A stretch of DNA of 64,000 bases from Haemonchus contortus (GCA_000469685.2 LS997565.1:42430666-42494665); one strand, 5' to 3'; shown: positions 13,501-24,839, counted from the first letter of the stretch. Made by a program: numbers and translations. Notes: generated by a model not told the origin, from the sequence alone.

Positions 13501-13583
13501 TAGATGAATATCAGGTTCAGCACTGTCCCCAGAACCAGTATAAGTGTTGATGCATCAGACACAATCTGTTGTACATCCATCAA
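10557..13583 (-). CDS. Str-family 7TM chemoreceptor, copy A (six exons, intact)
   Basis: This is a nematode serpentine receptor of the Str class, expected in sensory-neuron cilia as a G-protein-coupled odorant or chemical receptor. I read six minus-strand exons: 13389-13583, 12970-13133, 12079-12283, 11823-12017, 11639-11718 and 10557-10743. All have GT donors and AG acceptors (for example CTCAT/GTAAGT, ttttag/ACC). Phases agree throughout and sum to 1026 nt, or 341 residues, the usual Str length. Exon 1 gives TM1 and TM2 (LILVLGTVLNLIFIYTIRNG, then VYKNIMTCF). Exon 2 ends with the family hallmark FVYRYVVVCR. Exon 3 has SWGSVYGFITFYCFAPTE. Exon 4 has LSPKSKALQTQLLKALTVQ after TM5. Exon 5 has ALIPFFTSYLS. 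Exon 6 has YTVLDPIAIMFFIGDFRKTI. The 3' end is less certain, since CAA/GTATAA could also be a donor. Its paralogue is at 20264-24834. Confidence 0.88.
11020..11280. mobile_element. MITE-like inverted repeat in intron 5 of Str copy A
   Basis: About 110 bp at 11020-11128 (gattcgtgcgatttcgggag, gcgcggcgaaattcg) is repeated in inverted form at about 11160-11275 (ccgcgcgtacccagaatcg) with substitutions. The corresponding intron of copy B (20478-21190) lacks it. The rest of the intron aligns on either side, for example ctgacgagatg-like sequence before atatcagctg. It is probably a short non-autonomous DNA element inserted after the gene duplication. Confidence 0.6.
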
Positions 13584-14254
13584 GTTATTTCTGAAAGAAA
13601 AGCTACAAATGAATGCCCTTCATTGAGTGAGCCTTCAAGTTTGTGATTGCGGACTGTGAGAAAAACTATTTGAAGTTAAAATAGAGAAAAAACTATCGCG
13701 ACGATGTTGATTACAGGCAAAATATTCAGCTTCGGACGGGTGTTGTGCGTAGCCTCATGCTTCCCTTCGATGTTGATCTCCTACTGGTGCGATGAATAAA
13801 TCGTTGGTCGAATACCAATGATGGGTTTGAGTCTTGTTCGAGAATAGACATTTGGCTTTTGAAGAGCCAGCATCGTCAAAGCCTTCAGACATGATACGTG
13901 AAGAAAAACAGCGATTAACGAAACAACAACTCGGAACAGCCAACAATCTGAGTTATTTTCTCACTTCCTAGTGTAATTAACCGATGACACATGTAACAAT
14001 GTGTTTCACAACTTTGAAAGCAAGTAGTGATAGACAGCTCTGCAAAAGCGACATGAGTATTTTATTTATCATTCAGTGATCAGAATCAGAAGGAGAACGC
14101 GACTGGAGGATGAAGGAGGCAGTCATTGTTCACACGGCTGATTTACAATCTAGTAAGTCGACTGGTTGATGGAAGTGACGAAAGAATATTATACCACTTG
14201 TTTCGACGTCAATGTAAGGGTAGGTGCTCTACAGAACCCCTGGAGCAGGCACAG

Positions 14255-14390
14255 GTGGTTCAGTGGCAACGGACTCACTGCCGCACACACCCCGGTACCC
14301 GAAAATCATAGCGCGGAAATCGAATCCCGAACATTCCCTTTTACCTACCAAACTCTCAATCCCGCATCCTTCTAACCGTAGGAATATACA
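14255..14390 (+). mobile_element. tRNA-derived SINE-like head
   Basis: The sequence has a tRNA-like A box (tggttcagtggcaacgg) and, about 50 nt on, a B-box-like aaatcgaatcccg. This is the layout of an internal RNA polymerase III promoter. It cannot fold as a complete tRNA by eye. A similar head starts the repeat at 57505. Confidence 0.45.
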
Positions 14391-15371
14391 TATAGCCTAG
14401 TGAAACAAAATCACTGAATCGCAGAAGAAAGAAGGGGAGTAGTCTACGATTATTAGCGAGGAACAAAGGGAAAAGGGAGAAATGTTTATGTAGCAACCTA
14501 GTCTGAACAGATTCAGTATTCTGCATGTGAGAGCATGACAACAGTATGCTGTAGATATGCACATACATAGCTCCTCCTAGCGGTAATGCAGCAAAGTGAC
14601 AACGATTCGCAAAATGTTGTCATGGTGAAAACGGGCAAGTAATGGAAAAGGTAAACTCTTATCTAGGATACATCTCAAAAATCACCTTACTAGACGGAAA
14701 ATGGTACTCGTGTGAAATCACTGAATAATAATGAACACCAGCTCAAGGCTGTAATTTTATTACTCGAACTCATATGATCTAACAGCATTGTAGATTAGAT
14801 ACTCTTGATCAAAAACCTGGAAAAACATACGTATAAATGACTTCTCGTCTTTCAAACCTTATTGCATGAGCAGCGCACATGAATGAAACAAATTAAATAA
14901 CCATTGGAACAACAAAGAGCAACCGGTAACGTGAACACTAATGGAAACTAAAGAGCGGCTACTAAAAACTATTAAAAAGAACGATATCGAGATGGTAAAA
15001 ATGAATAAACAGATGAACTAAGTAATCAGATTATATTCCTAGGCTTTACTATTTTATTTAACATAACGAATCTGTTCGAATTGAACCGCACTTCCAGGTA
15101 AAACAGCTTTATTAGAAAATTCAAGAAAATTAGCCAAAGACCAAACCGGGATAAACCTAGCCTTGATACAGCTTCGTTGTCAAGGAAGTGATAACTTAAA
15201 TGTATTTCCTCAAGTACTGGAACATCAAATTTGGAAGAGTTTGCGATGTTGACCATTCTTCTTCTTTCTCGGGAAACACCGAGTTCTTCGATAGCTGATT
15301 GCAATCATTTCTGAGGGAGGAAACTAATTAAGGTTTTGGAGAGTAGTTAATTTTGTGTAACGAGAAGTTTT

Positions 15372-15587
15372 TTGTTTCACTTCGAATTGCACAGTTTTTT
15401 CTTTGCGCAACCTTACACGATGCTTACACTTACATGGTGTGAGTGGAATCGCTTTAAAAAGGCGAGAGTAATTAGCTTTACTTTACAAGTTCAAATGCAA
15501 CGTCGAACCTCAGAGTTTTTGAATGAGCAACGACTGATTCAACATCCTGAGCTAAGGCTTGTTCAATCATGCGCCATACATAACTAA
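15372..15587 (+). other. Open frame conserved in both Str blocks (copy A)
   Basis: The frame contains ELHSFFFAQPY, CEW and RRTSEFLNEQ. The duplicated block carries a frame at 26027-26341 with QLHSFFLQKPY, CEW and CRTSEFLTEQ in the same register. Amino-acid similarity is kept through numerous base differences. No known domain, and start and end are not conserved. It may be part of an exon or simply a recent duplication not yet decayed. Confidence 0.3.
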
Positions 15588-16245
15588 GCTGTAGCTTATC
15601 GAGTGCCGATTTTTCAAATGCCGGAACTATTTCTCATAAAGAACAAGTTAGGACACATAAGATATAGGCCGCAGAGTTTTTGCAGCTCCGTTGATTAGTG
15701 GAATGAAGAGCTTATAAAGTTCGGTACCAATGCGTTGTTGGAAAACTAGCAAAGTAGTTTCCGAACGTATTGTTTGAACATAACCTGCTTTGTCTTTCGG
15801 GACTGCCTCGATTAATTCGATTCAATATAACCGGCATTTTTCTGTAAGTTTATTTATTAGGTTGGGAGATAAATCCTGCGACACTTTGGACAAATTTTTG
15901 AATTTTATATTTCTTTATTAAACGAAAACTTCAATCTACAATATAATCACCATTATTATCTATAACTTCCCATCTTACGGGTAGCTTCTCGATCCCTCTC
16001 TTCCAGGATTCCGGTGGCTGCGACGAGAAAAAGTGGTCGATTTCATTTCCAAGTTGACGACGTTCATCAAATTTTCTGCCGCTTAGATGGTTCTTCAGTG
16101 CTATAATAGGTGATAATCAGAAGGAGCTAGGTCTGGTGAGTAGGCCGGATGCGGCAGCACTTCCCATCCTAGATCCATAATTTTTTACGCGCTTCGTTGG
16201 CCACGTTATCGCGAAGTAGGAAGACGTTGAGCTTTTTCGAGCGTA

Positions 16246-18567
16246 CAGTACTCGCCGTAAGAACTCAAAAATTCACGAGAAAAATTCCAATTCGCGGTCT
16301 TCATCGTCTTTTCTTTATAAATCGCTTCAAAATAAAGTAATCGAGGAGAAAAAAATACCATTGAACTCAGCTCATTGAGCTCTACAAGCTGATACCTTAA
16401 AATGTCCAATATGCTTCGTTTTGACTTGCGCCATGCACTTGAGCTCCATCCGAAAAGTGATTGCATGCACATGGGGTGCACGCTTCAGAGCTTGAAGTGG
16501 GTCATTGGTCCTTGAAGATGGTCTGTTCAGAATTTGCTTTGGATTGCGCCACGTACTCGACTTTACTCAGTACAATGTGAAAATGATTGTTGGTTTTGTT
16601 TAGTCTCCACTGTTCCATTTTTGGGCTGGAGGCTGTAGATAATTGTATCTACGGCCTCTGCACTCAACACTTTTCTTTACAGGTTCCATAGAGAATATGA
16701 CATCAGTTTACGGCGAAATAAGGAGTCGATTTTTTTGGCATTTAACCTGAGGAGGCGACAGCGAGGCAATCCACTATTGTTGACTACTCTTTGTGCTCTG
16801 CGAGGCTGTTATGGTACACCTTATCAAAGATCAACAGTTCTCTCCTGGTATGGCTCCAAACTTCAAACTTCGTCAAGCCTGAAGCATAAAACGCCGTTTT
16901 TTCCCTTCCCGCTGGGGAAAAACAATCACTAGATAGCACTTTTTACGGATAATCTAGCAGTATACAATTTAGTTGCGAAAATTCGAGCGGCAAGGGGAAA
17001 AACATAATTTTGTGACGACAAAAAAAGCAAAATTCGAGCGTGACGATAAGCGAAGTTTGGAGCCATACCAAGAGAACTGTTGATCTATGATAAGGTGAAC
17101 CATAACAGCCTCGCATAGCACAAAGAGCAGCCAACAATAGTGGATTGCCTCGCTGTCGCCTTCTCAGGATCCAGAGAAAAATTCATCCGAAAACTGAAAA
17201 ATGCCGAAAAAAATCGACTCCTTATTTTGCCGTAAACTGATGTCATATTCTCAATGGTACTTGTAAAGAGGAGTGTTGAGTGCAGGACCGTAGATGCAGT
17301 TATGTGCAGCCTCCACATTATAAATGAACGATGGAAACCGCTGATTCAGACCGTCTCAAAACTTTGATTCAAACTGCCTCACATTCTCGCCATTACCCGC
17401 CATTACAGTAACCCGCCTCCTGCAGATCTTGCTCTCACTCAAACAACTACCTAACCCCCCCCCCCCACCTTCTCATCACCGCCCCTTCAGACTGCCTCGG
17501 AACTCCCATTCAAACTGCCCCACTTTCCCGCCACCACAGTACTTCGTCCCCTGCAGATCTGACCCCCCACTAAAATAATCATTAATCTATCCAACACCCC
17601 TTCTCGCCACTTCAGTACCCCGCCACCAGCAGATCTAATCACTCATTGGAATAACTAACATTTGAAAGCTTCCAAATTCCCGCCACTACAGTACCCGGCC
17701 GCATGCGTATCCAAGCACGCCCTGCAGGAAACCGCTCAGAGACAGGCCTACTGCAGGAAGTGGTTGTGGAGGGAGATTTTCATTACGAGTTGACCTATAT
17801 ATCATTCAATAGGATTTCCCACGGGGAATCTAACAGTGTGCAACGCAGCTACAAAAAGGCCAACGGAAAGGGAAAAAACATTGTTTTATAACGTTGTTTT
17901 ATAACGCTCGACGAAGTTCGAAGTTTGGGGCCATACCAAGTAAGAAATTTTGACCTATGACAGGGTGTGCTGTTACGGACTCGCAGACAACAAAGAGTTG
18001 CCTACGACAGTGGAGTGCCTCAACACCATCTCTTCAGATTCCGTAGAAAAATTCCTTCAAAAATGGAAACATGCCGAAAAAATCGACTCCGTTATTTTGC
18101 CGCAAATTGATGTCATATTCCCTATGGAACCTGTAAAGAAAAGTGTTGAGTGCAGTGGCCGTAGATACAGTTATCTACAGCCTCCAGACCAAAAAAGGAA
18201 CGATGGAGACTAAACAAAACCAACAATCATTCTCACATTGTACTGAGTAAAGTCGAGTACGTGGCGCCATCCAAAGCAAATTCTGAACAGATCATCTTCA
18301 GGAACCAATGACCCCCTTCAAGCTCTGAAGCGTCCACCCCATGTGCATGCAATCACTTTTCGGATGGAGCTCAAGTGCATGGCGCAAGTCAAAACGAAGC
18401 ATATTGGACATTTCAAGGTATCAGCTTGTAGAGCTCAATGAGCTAAGTTCAACGGTATTTTTTTCTCCTCAATTACTTCATTTTGAAGCGATTTATAAAA
18501 AAAAGACAAAAAAAACCGCGAATCGGAATTTTTCTCGTGAATTTTTGAGTTCTTACGGCTAGTACTG
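16246..18567. mobile_element. TA-flanked fold-back element nested in mariner
   Basis: The element starts CAGTACTCGCCGTAAGAACT at 16246 and ends with the inverted form at 18567. Each end is followed by TA (16244-16245 and 18568-18569), a target-site duplication inside the mariner transposase. Long inverted arms run about 16246-16930 and 17880-18567. A third, inverted copy of the inner arm segment lies at about 17035-17320, so 16740-16930 and 17040-17140 are also mirror images. No transposase is recognisable, so it is non-autonomous. The TIR start and TA target suit the Tc1/mariner superfamily. Confidence 0.88.
17395..17705. repeat. Degenerate tandem repeat in the centre of the fold-back element
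   Basis: About four irregular copies of a unit containing cccgccattacagtaacc and, downstream, ctgcagatct begin near 17395, 17520, 17600 and 17680. Spacing varies from about 80 to 125 bp. The stretch is C-rich on the plus strand and includes an 11-C run near 17454. This spacer is not palindromic and separates the long arms. Confidence 0.65.
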
Positions 18568-19424
18568 TACCTCTCGCATTACTTCGGCCACTTTTTGCAG
18601 CTGGTTAGCGTAGACTGTGGCCGTCACTGTAGTGCCACTGTCAAGCAGCTCCCAGTGGATCATTCCACCACAGTCCCACCAGCAACACAACAAAACCTTC
18701 TCATGCAGGTCTGCTTTAGGCTCCGTAGGTGGCTTCTCTTCTCGCGCAGTCCAGTGGCGCTTACGCGTATGGTTCATGTAAAGCACGCAGCTTTCATCTC
18801 CGGTCACTATGTCTTGCAACAAGTCCTTTCGATGGGGATGAAGCAGAAGATACTCAGCGACGTGGATCCTGTTCGTCTTGTCAGGTAGGCGTAATTCATG
18901 AGGAACAAGACGTGAGAATATTGACCTGTAGCCAAGCTCGTGAAGATGCTTAATATAATAGCTGTTGTATTAGTGCATCCTAATGTTGTCGCCAATTCAC
19001 GGCTGGTCGTTTAGGCTGCATCTGAAGGGCGCTGAGTGAACGCTCATCATTCCACTCCGATGGGCGACCACTACATTGTCTGTCCTCGAACAAAATTTCT
19101 CCCACAGCAAAACGCTTGTACCATCAGGACACTGTCGAATGGTGAACAACGCCCTACTTAAAGGCAGCGCAGATGTTAGCCGCAGCGGTTCTCGCAGAGT
19201 GTCCCTGCAGGAATTCGTAGTAGACAATTGGACGGATGATAGCTTGATCCATTATAGAGTGTAATGGCTCAAGATTCCTCGCGAAACCCTTCTATGTCCA
19301 TTTTCGAAATATTTCAGGAACACTCTACAGTAATCTGCGGGAAAACAATTGAAAAGGGCTTTGGTTTTTTCGTGGAGGAACATGTAGAGTCGCGGGACTT
19401 ATCTTCAAACCTAATAGTTCAAGC

Positions 19425-19600
19425 TTATTCAATTCTCTTACCTGATATTACCCAACAATCGTTGACACTGTCTTGAGCAAAAATTGTAAGTTGGTTGCAA
19501 ACTTCCGCTTTGCCCCGAGTTCCACGTACTGCAGTAATTCTAGACAGTGTCATGCCTCGACCGTAATGTAACTTCACATGTTTCCGTTGAAGTATTGAGA
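19425..19600 (-). other. Possible coding exon conserved downstream of both Str genes (copy B)
   Basis: The minus-strand frame reads RITAVRGTRGKAEVCNQLTI and continues FAQDSVNDCWVISG, followed at 19441-19440 by a good donor (ATATCAG/GTAAGAG). It resembles the 9953-10107 frame in its GKAE-CNQL core. I cannot identify the family. It lies just outside the mariner right end, in the duplicated Str block. Confidence 0.35.
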
Positions 19601-19609
19601 AAACGCGAA

Positions 19610-20263
19610 GCTTCGGTGGGCCGTTTTTTAATGAGAAGAGATGATGACAGATGGACAAGAAATACTATCGAGTGGGCTCCCGTAGGATCTTCATGATCTA
19701 AGGACAAGCCTGCTGCGAGATAGGGGATGTGCTTGTCGATCACGTGAGACAGTTACGACAGCAGCTAAACGACTCCTCACATCGTCATCTTCATCGAATT
19801 CTGAGTCTACCGTGGATGGCGATCGCGAAAGACAGAAGCGAATGTTTTGTTGCTGGTGCTCGCATGAGTGAAGACGAGCCGTATAAGCATAAGTATAAGT
19901 ATAAGTAAGAGTAGATTGTTTGTGAAGTGTATTCCATGTCCCTTATGACTGCTTGAAATAGATAGAATGTTTTTCGCGAGCATCTCTCGAGAGACGACTT
20001 TAGTTATATACAAAGAAAAGAAAATGAAGTGTAGAATGTGAGTCAGACTGTTGTTTTGAACGAATGATACCGTAGAACATAATAGACGATTTTATTGAGG
20101 AGCCGCTTTGGTATGAAGAAAACTGGCATATTATGAAAAGATAACTTGGTTATGTAATGTTCGTCTGCTGCCATTCCAGTAGTGCACGATTACTCGCATT
20201 CATCGAGTTGTTGATTCCATATGTTTACCCGTACTCGGGCTGTAATGATAAGAAAAAGTACTA
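19610..20263. other. Intergenic 3' of Str copy B, nothing further recognised
   Basis: Includes a short gtataagcataagtataagtataag run near 19880. The flank close to 20100-20260 matches the 3' flank of Str copy A (10290-10500), marking the duplicated block. Confidence 0.4.
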
Positions 20264-23200
20264 CTACCTAATACTACCTCGCTTTCGGTGCTCAAATTTT
20301 ACTTGCCTTATTGTTGGTCCAACCTTTCCCAGTAAGCCCAATCCAGCATGAAGAAGGAAATGGGCATTCATTCTGAGACTGTTGACTGTCTTTCTAAAGT
20401 CACATATGAAAAACATAATCGCGATTGGATCTAGCACCGTATACATCGTCACTATCAGTGGTGTGAACGAATATAATCTGAAGTTATACGAGATTACTTA
20501 TAGCCATAGTCTGAGCTGTTTTCCTCATATGAGCAATTAGCAGTTTCAAAGATGCAATAAAGTATGGAATCTTGGTCGCAAACACGGAATACCACAAACT
20601 CTTCTCCCGATAAATGAACTCCATCACAATGGAGGACAATTTGTCACCTTTGGAAGTGCTGCTGATACTGTTGTTATGAAATCAGCTATGCCAGACAAGA
20701 CAAGAAGTGATCATCAGCTTGTACGAGTCTATTTTAGCCCATGATTCTACGTAACACAATTCAAAACCTTCTACGATTCTACAAAACTGTAGCTGTTCTA
20801 GAATGTAAGCTCTCCTTCGGAACCTTTTCATTCTAAAGTTGAGCGAGTTACTCAAGACTGGGAGGAGCTCGTCCGAGATTTGGTCGCGGAGCAACGTGTG
20901 TTAGTCAAAAGCATATATCAGCTGACTGCAGTTACATGAAAACGTGTTCAATTTTCAAGGATATTTGACTGACAAGATCGCAAAACTCGTTCTTTTTAGA
21001 GAGTATGATGCAGCAGGACCAGCTTTTTTCGACACACTTTCTTAAGCCTTATTCAAGCCTTTCTTTCTGTCTGTTGATGCTCCGGGGCCACGAATTTTCA
21101 TATCTAAAAATCTAGCCGCCACAAACTTTGGAATAAGAGCAAAGGGGAGAAAGAAGAAAGAATGATAAGGGCAATAGATAAATGACTTACTTGAGAGGAG
21201 GAAATCCCATTATAGTAGAGCAATACATAACTGTTCGAGATAAGTACGAAGTAAAGAAAGGTATCAGCGCCTATAATGGAGAACTGCCGAAGGTCTTTGG
21301 AATCCTCTTTTTGCCCTAATTTATTTATGCACTATTTTCAAAGCGATTACCTGTACTGTCAGTGCTTTTAATAATTGAGTCTGCAGTGCCTTTGATTTGG
21401 GGCTTAGGGTGGATTTCTTTAACGTTCTATACATAGCTATGCCACATACTAACATAAACGTAAATGTGATCATCATTAGGACCATTATGAGGAATATGCC
21501 GATTGCTGATGTCCAATAAATGGTTGTAGCATCTTCAACTTTTTCCTATAAAACTATTTCAATTCGTACAGGTCAATGTGCTCAGAATGCATTTGTTGTT
21601 CTTACATGAGTGAAAATACAAAAGAATGAGATGTCGTGAATATTCTTTCCAAGTCCTGCATATACTGATGCTTCTGCGTATTTGTAATAGTTTTCAGTAG
21701 GAGCAAAGCAGTAGAATGTGATAAAGCCATAAACTGAACCCCATGAAAGCACTGATGTAGCGATGACAACAACGTAGACATTTTCTTGGAAGATTCGAGA
21801 AAGTTTCGGTCTAAAATGTCATGTGAAATACCAATCATACTTTGCAAAACAAAACAGTAACAACGTTATTTTGTAACTCCGCAAATGGACGGGGACCTTT
21901 GCCCAGAGACTTTCCCGACACATTTAAAGGAAACATATGGGCGGATCCCAACATAACGACAACCTATCAGACAATGATGTCATTAATTAATTAATTCATG
22001 ACTGACCCTCCCATGGACTGTGATCAAGACGAGTTCAATTATCGCGTCTTGTGGTGGACCAGCAGACGGGTTAAGCTGGCTCCTAGTTCGTTTGCTCTCG
22101 CCACTTATGCGTAACGTGGGAGCACACATGTGAATGTGGAAGAATTCACTTTGGCGCTTCACCAATGCCCAGTACCGACGGGGCCAGTTTGATGTAGTAT
22201 CCTTATACACGAAGGTGAATAACGAGTGAGCAGTGCAAGCTGTCCTATCTCTCATCGAGGATAACAAAGACCATATCACGATGACTCAGCGAACTTAAGG
22301 ATTTCATCGAAGCAGCACTGGAATGCAACATCTTTTGCTTCGACAATAAGTTCTACAAGCAAAAACGAGGCCTTGCCATGGGTAGCCGCATAGCACCTGT
22401 GTTAGTCATCTTCTTGGACGACATCGAAAAGTCATCATTAACTAGTGGAATTTTGTTCTACAAACGTTGTATTGATGACATATTCATTATTGGAACAACG
22501 GAAGAAGACCATGTGAAACACTGAAGAGACTGAACTCTCACGATGCTAACATAAATTTCACCAGGGAAGATCCGAGGAGGGACGGATTCCTTCCATTCCT
22601 CAATGCGAAGACACGAATAAGTGAAGGTCATAAGGTACACCTATGGTACAGAAAAAGTGCCTCGTTGAACATCTTGTTGCATTCTAGAAACGCACTTCCT
22701 GCTTGTATGAAGGCAAACGTCGTGCGGAATTTTTTGAAAACGAAGGAAAAGCTGGGACGCGAAAGGATTCAGTTGTCGATACCAAAATGGAAAGTATCCT
22801 TGAAAGCAGCGGATACTACGAGGGCAATACAAGGACCAGGGTCCCTCACAGGATGGCTGATGGTGTTAGCCTCATTGTGCCTTTTGTCAACGACAAAATG
22901 GCACGGGAGGTAAACCGCATCGTCAAGAACTCTCAGCTTCCCACTCGACTTGTTTTCCGACCTCCCCCTACACTGAAAGATCTCCTAACATCGTCCCGAA
23001 TCTAGGAAAAAGGGTGCCACGAACAGTCGTGTCGATACTGCGCCTTTGAGAAGATCTGTGAACTCCAGGGCACTGTCTATTTGATTCAATGTGGAGGATG
23101 TGGAGAAAAGTACGTGGGGAGACCGAGAGACCCTGAAGATCCGTCTGGATGAACATAGAAGAGCGTTGGCCAATCCCGTGCCTATCAACACAGCAGTTTT

Positions 23201-24834
23201 TCCAGGCACCTTACACTCAGGCATAAGGAAGAAAGCGCTCCATCCTTTAATGTGAGAGTTTTGCATCGATATTTGGTACGGCCACTGGAAAGGAAAACCA
23301 TGGAGGCGCGGGAAATATACCGCATGAAGCCGGAAATCAATGCGAAAGAGGAGATGCGTGACCTAACTGAGACTGATTTAGTGATAACACTTAGTCGCCT
23401 CAGGACAAGAGTGGTGTCCATTTTCCCTCTGAGTTCCCCGCCGACAGGAGTTCCTTTTTTCCCCAACATTTCCGGTTGACTTGGTATGATTCGATGTGTT
23501 TTGAATTGTAACTGATAGTGACTGATTGTATGCAGCAATGTATTGTAAATAATTAAGGTCTAAGGGCATTATATGCCGAAAGCTTACCAATAAAAGTGAA
23601 GAGCAAAGAGCTTCAAAAAGTACACAAAACTACAATAAGTTTAAATGAAGCTCAGAGATAGCGGTATTTTGAAATACTTAATTTTTGTAAAAAATTTTTC
23701 AGAACATATGTAATTCAGGAGCTAAAAGAATTGTGAAGTTTTGGTTATTTTTCAGCAGGAAAATGGAAAAGAATGTTTACCATCAACAGAAAATGAACAC
23801 TTGTTTATGAGCTTGGAGTCGGCTTCAAAACAAGTTAAGTAACTTCGAGCAGCTCAATCTGGGTCTATGCATTTCATGGGCTCCGTTTATACTTCTATTT
23901 CCGCCCATGCATTACATTCAAAAAGTCGAAAAACTCAGGTGAATTCGGAGTAAATCGATATTGACCACCCACATCGAGCGAGTTGTTCCAACCATCTGTG
24001 GTTGAGAGGGAGAATACGCTTTTTCAGGGCAAAACCCTACCGTATTCAGATTTTCATCGCGGAATTGAGCCATACTCTTCCATCATTCTCTATCCGTTGA
24101 CACTACGTGATGGACAATATTAAAGGAAATCGTTTTCATCTATGTCGAGATTAATAGGGAGGTCTGTCTCTTTTGAAATCCTATTACACATTTTTGATTG
24201 GATCTCAGTGACCATACATCAGATTATAAGAGCCCACAAACCTGCAAACGGCAACGTATCTGTACACGAAATGAAGAGTCAAAAGAGCTGTGTTTGTGCC
24301 GTACATTCCGATGAAAATACTTAGTAATATATGCCCCCAGGGTTTTACTTGCTGAAATGCTCTGTGACTAAACGCCATTAGGGAATTTCCATAAATGTGA
24401 ATACCCTGAAATAGAATAATTTCAAATGATTACCAGCCAAGAAAATGTACTCCAAAAAAGGTGGTAGCAAGATAAATCCCTCAGGGCTTTCTTCTTTTTC
24501 TCGCACTAAAAGAAGCCCGATTCACTGGAGGGGTCTTAAAATTCTCATTTTGCGTTCTATTTCATGTCTTGCAAATATGCGAGTATTCCTATGGCTTAAC
24601 AGGAAACAACTGTGTTTTTGATACAAAAGTAAAACAACTCACTGGCCTAATGATGAATTCCGCAGCTGCAAAAATTATGTTGAAGACAGCAAAGCACGTC
24701 ATTATATTTTTGTAGACATTGCTGACCGTACTTCGGGTACCATTTCTTATTGTATAGATAAATATTAGGTTCAGCATTGTCCCCAGAACCAATATGACTG
24801 TTGATACATCAGACACAATCTGTTGTACATCCAT
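20264..24834 (-). CDS. Str-family 7TM chemoreceptor, copy B (six exons, intron 2 carries a retroelement)
   Basis: Paralogue of the receptor at 10557-13583, with the same role and topology. Exons on the minus strand are 24643-24834, 24242-24405, 21606-21810, 21351-21545, 21191-21270 and 20264-20477. Exons 2 to 5 have exactly the same lengths as in copy A (164, 205, 195, 80). Motifs are kept: LILVLGT-type TM1, FVYRYVAVCR at the end of exon 2, SWGSVYGFITFYCFAPTE, LSPKSKALQTQLLKALTVQ and YTVLDPIAIMFFICDFRKTV. The last acceptor used by copy A is mutated here (cag to taa at 20484-20486). The next AG, six bases on (CTTCAG/ATT), keeps the frame and drops two codons. Total 1050 nt, 349 residues, ending at TAG 20264. 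Intron 2 is about 2.4 kb, against 0.7 kb in copy A, because of the element at 22030-23620. Confidence 0.85.
22030..23620 (+). mobile_element. Penelope-like retroelement fragment with RT and GIY-YIG region, decayed
   Basis: Plus-strand frames carry the Penelope-type reverse transcriptase in order: CGGPADGLSWLL, then FDVVSLYTKV (catalytic Asp of motif A, 22190s), then YKQKRGLAMGSRIAPVL and RCIDDIFIIGTTEE (DD catalytic pair, 22460s). A connector follows, and then a GIY-YIG-type endonuclease start, GTVYLIQCGGCGEKYVG, with RLDEHRRAL at 23070-23170. The tail ends near PFFPNISG at 23478. Stops and frameshifts (for example after GAHM, after VNNE, and near 22295) break it. It lies antisense inside intron 2 of Str copy B and is absent from copy A, so it arrived after duplication. 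Confidence 0.85.
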
Positions 24835-24839
24835 TAGGT

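Larger units (their letters stand above)
13590..15856. repeat. Upstream flank of Str copy A, shared with 24840-26400
   Basis: Scattered blocks match the region upstream of Str copy B. Examples are cctagtgtaattaaccgatgacac (13970s and 25200s), the cgagttcttcgatagct block (15280s and 25950s) and the 15372-15587 frame (26050-26250). So the duplicated unit includes several kb upstream of the receptor. No further receptor exon is recognised in it. Confidence 0.7.
15931..19252 (-). pseudogene. mariner transposase, split by insertion and further decayed
   Basis: On the minus strand ATG at 19250-19252 opens a mariner N-terminal domain (YYEFLQGHSARTAAANIC). A TAG follows soon after, and the GRPSEWNDE region continues in another frame. 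From 18995 to 18570 the catalytic half reads IVTGDESCVLYMNHTRKR and WWDCGGMIHWELL up to the insertion point. Beyond the nested element, 16243 down to 15931 gives LLRDNVAN (the aligned catalytic Asp is kept, QDNAR in the family), HPAYSPDLAPSDYHLL with the third Asp, and a C-terminal GDYIVD then TGA. The frame matches exactly across the insertion when one TA is counted. Internal stops show it was also mutated point by point. Confidence 0.9.
15857..19414 (-). mobile_element. mariner transposon, interrupted by a nested element
   Basis: The ends are imperfect inverted repeats: TTAGGTTGGGAGATAAATCC at 15857-15876 and its counterpart TTAGGTTTGAAGATAAGTCC reading inward from 19414. Each is flanked by the TA target duplication (15855-15856 and 19415-19416). 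Removing the nested 16246-18567 element leaves about 1.24 kb, normal for mariner. It sits between the two duplicated Str blocks. Confidence 0.9.

Noticed and set aside
17040..17330. Protein-coding gene across the repeated frames at 16735-17320
   Set aside because: The frames are mirror copies of the fold-back element's arm and have no domain.
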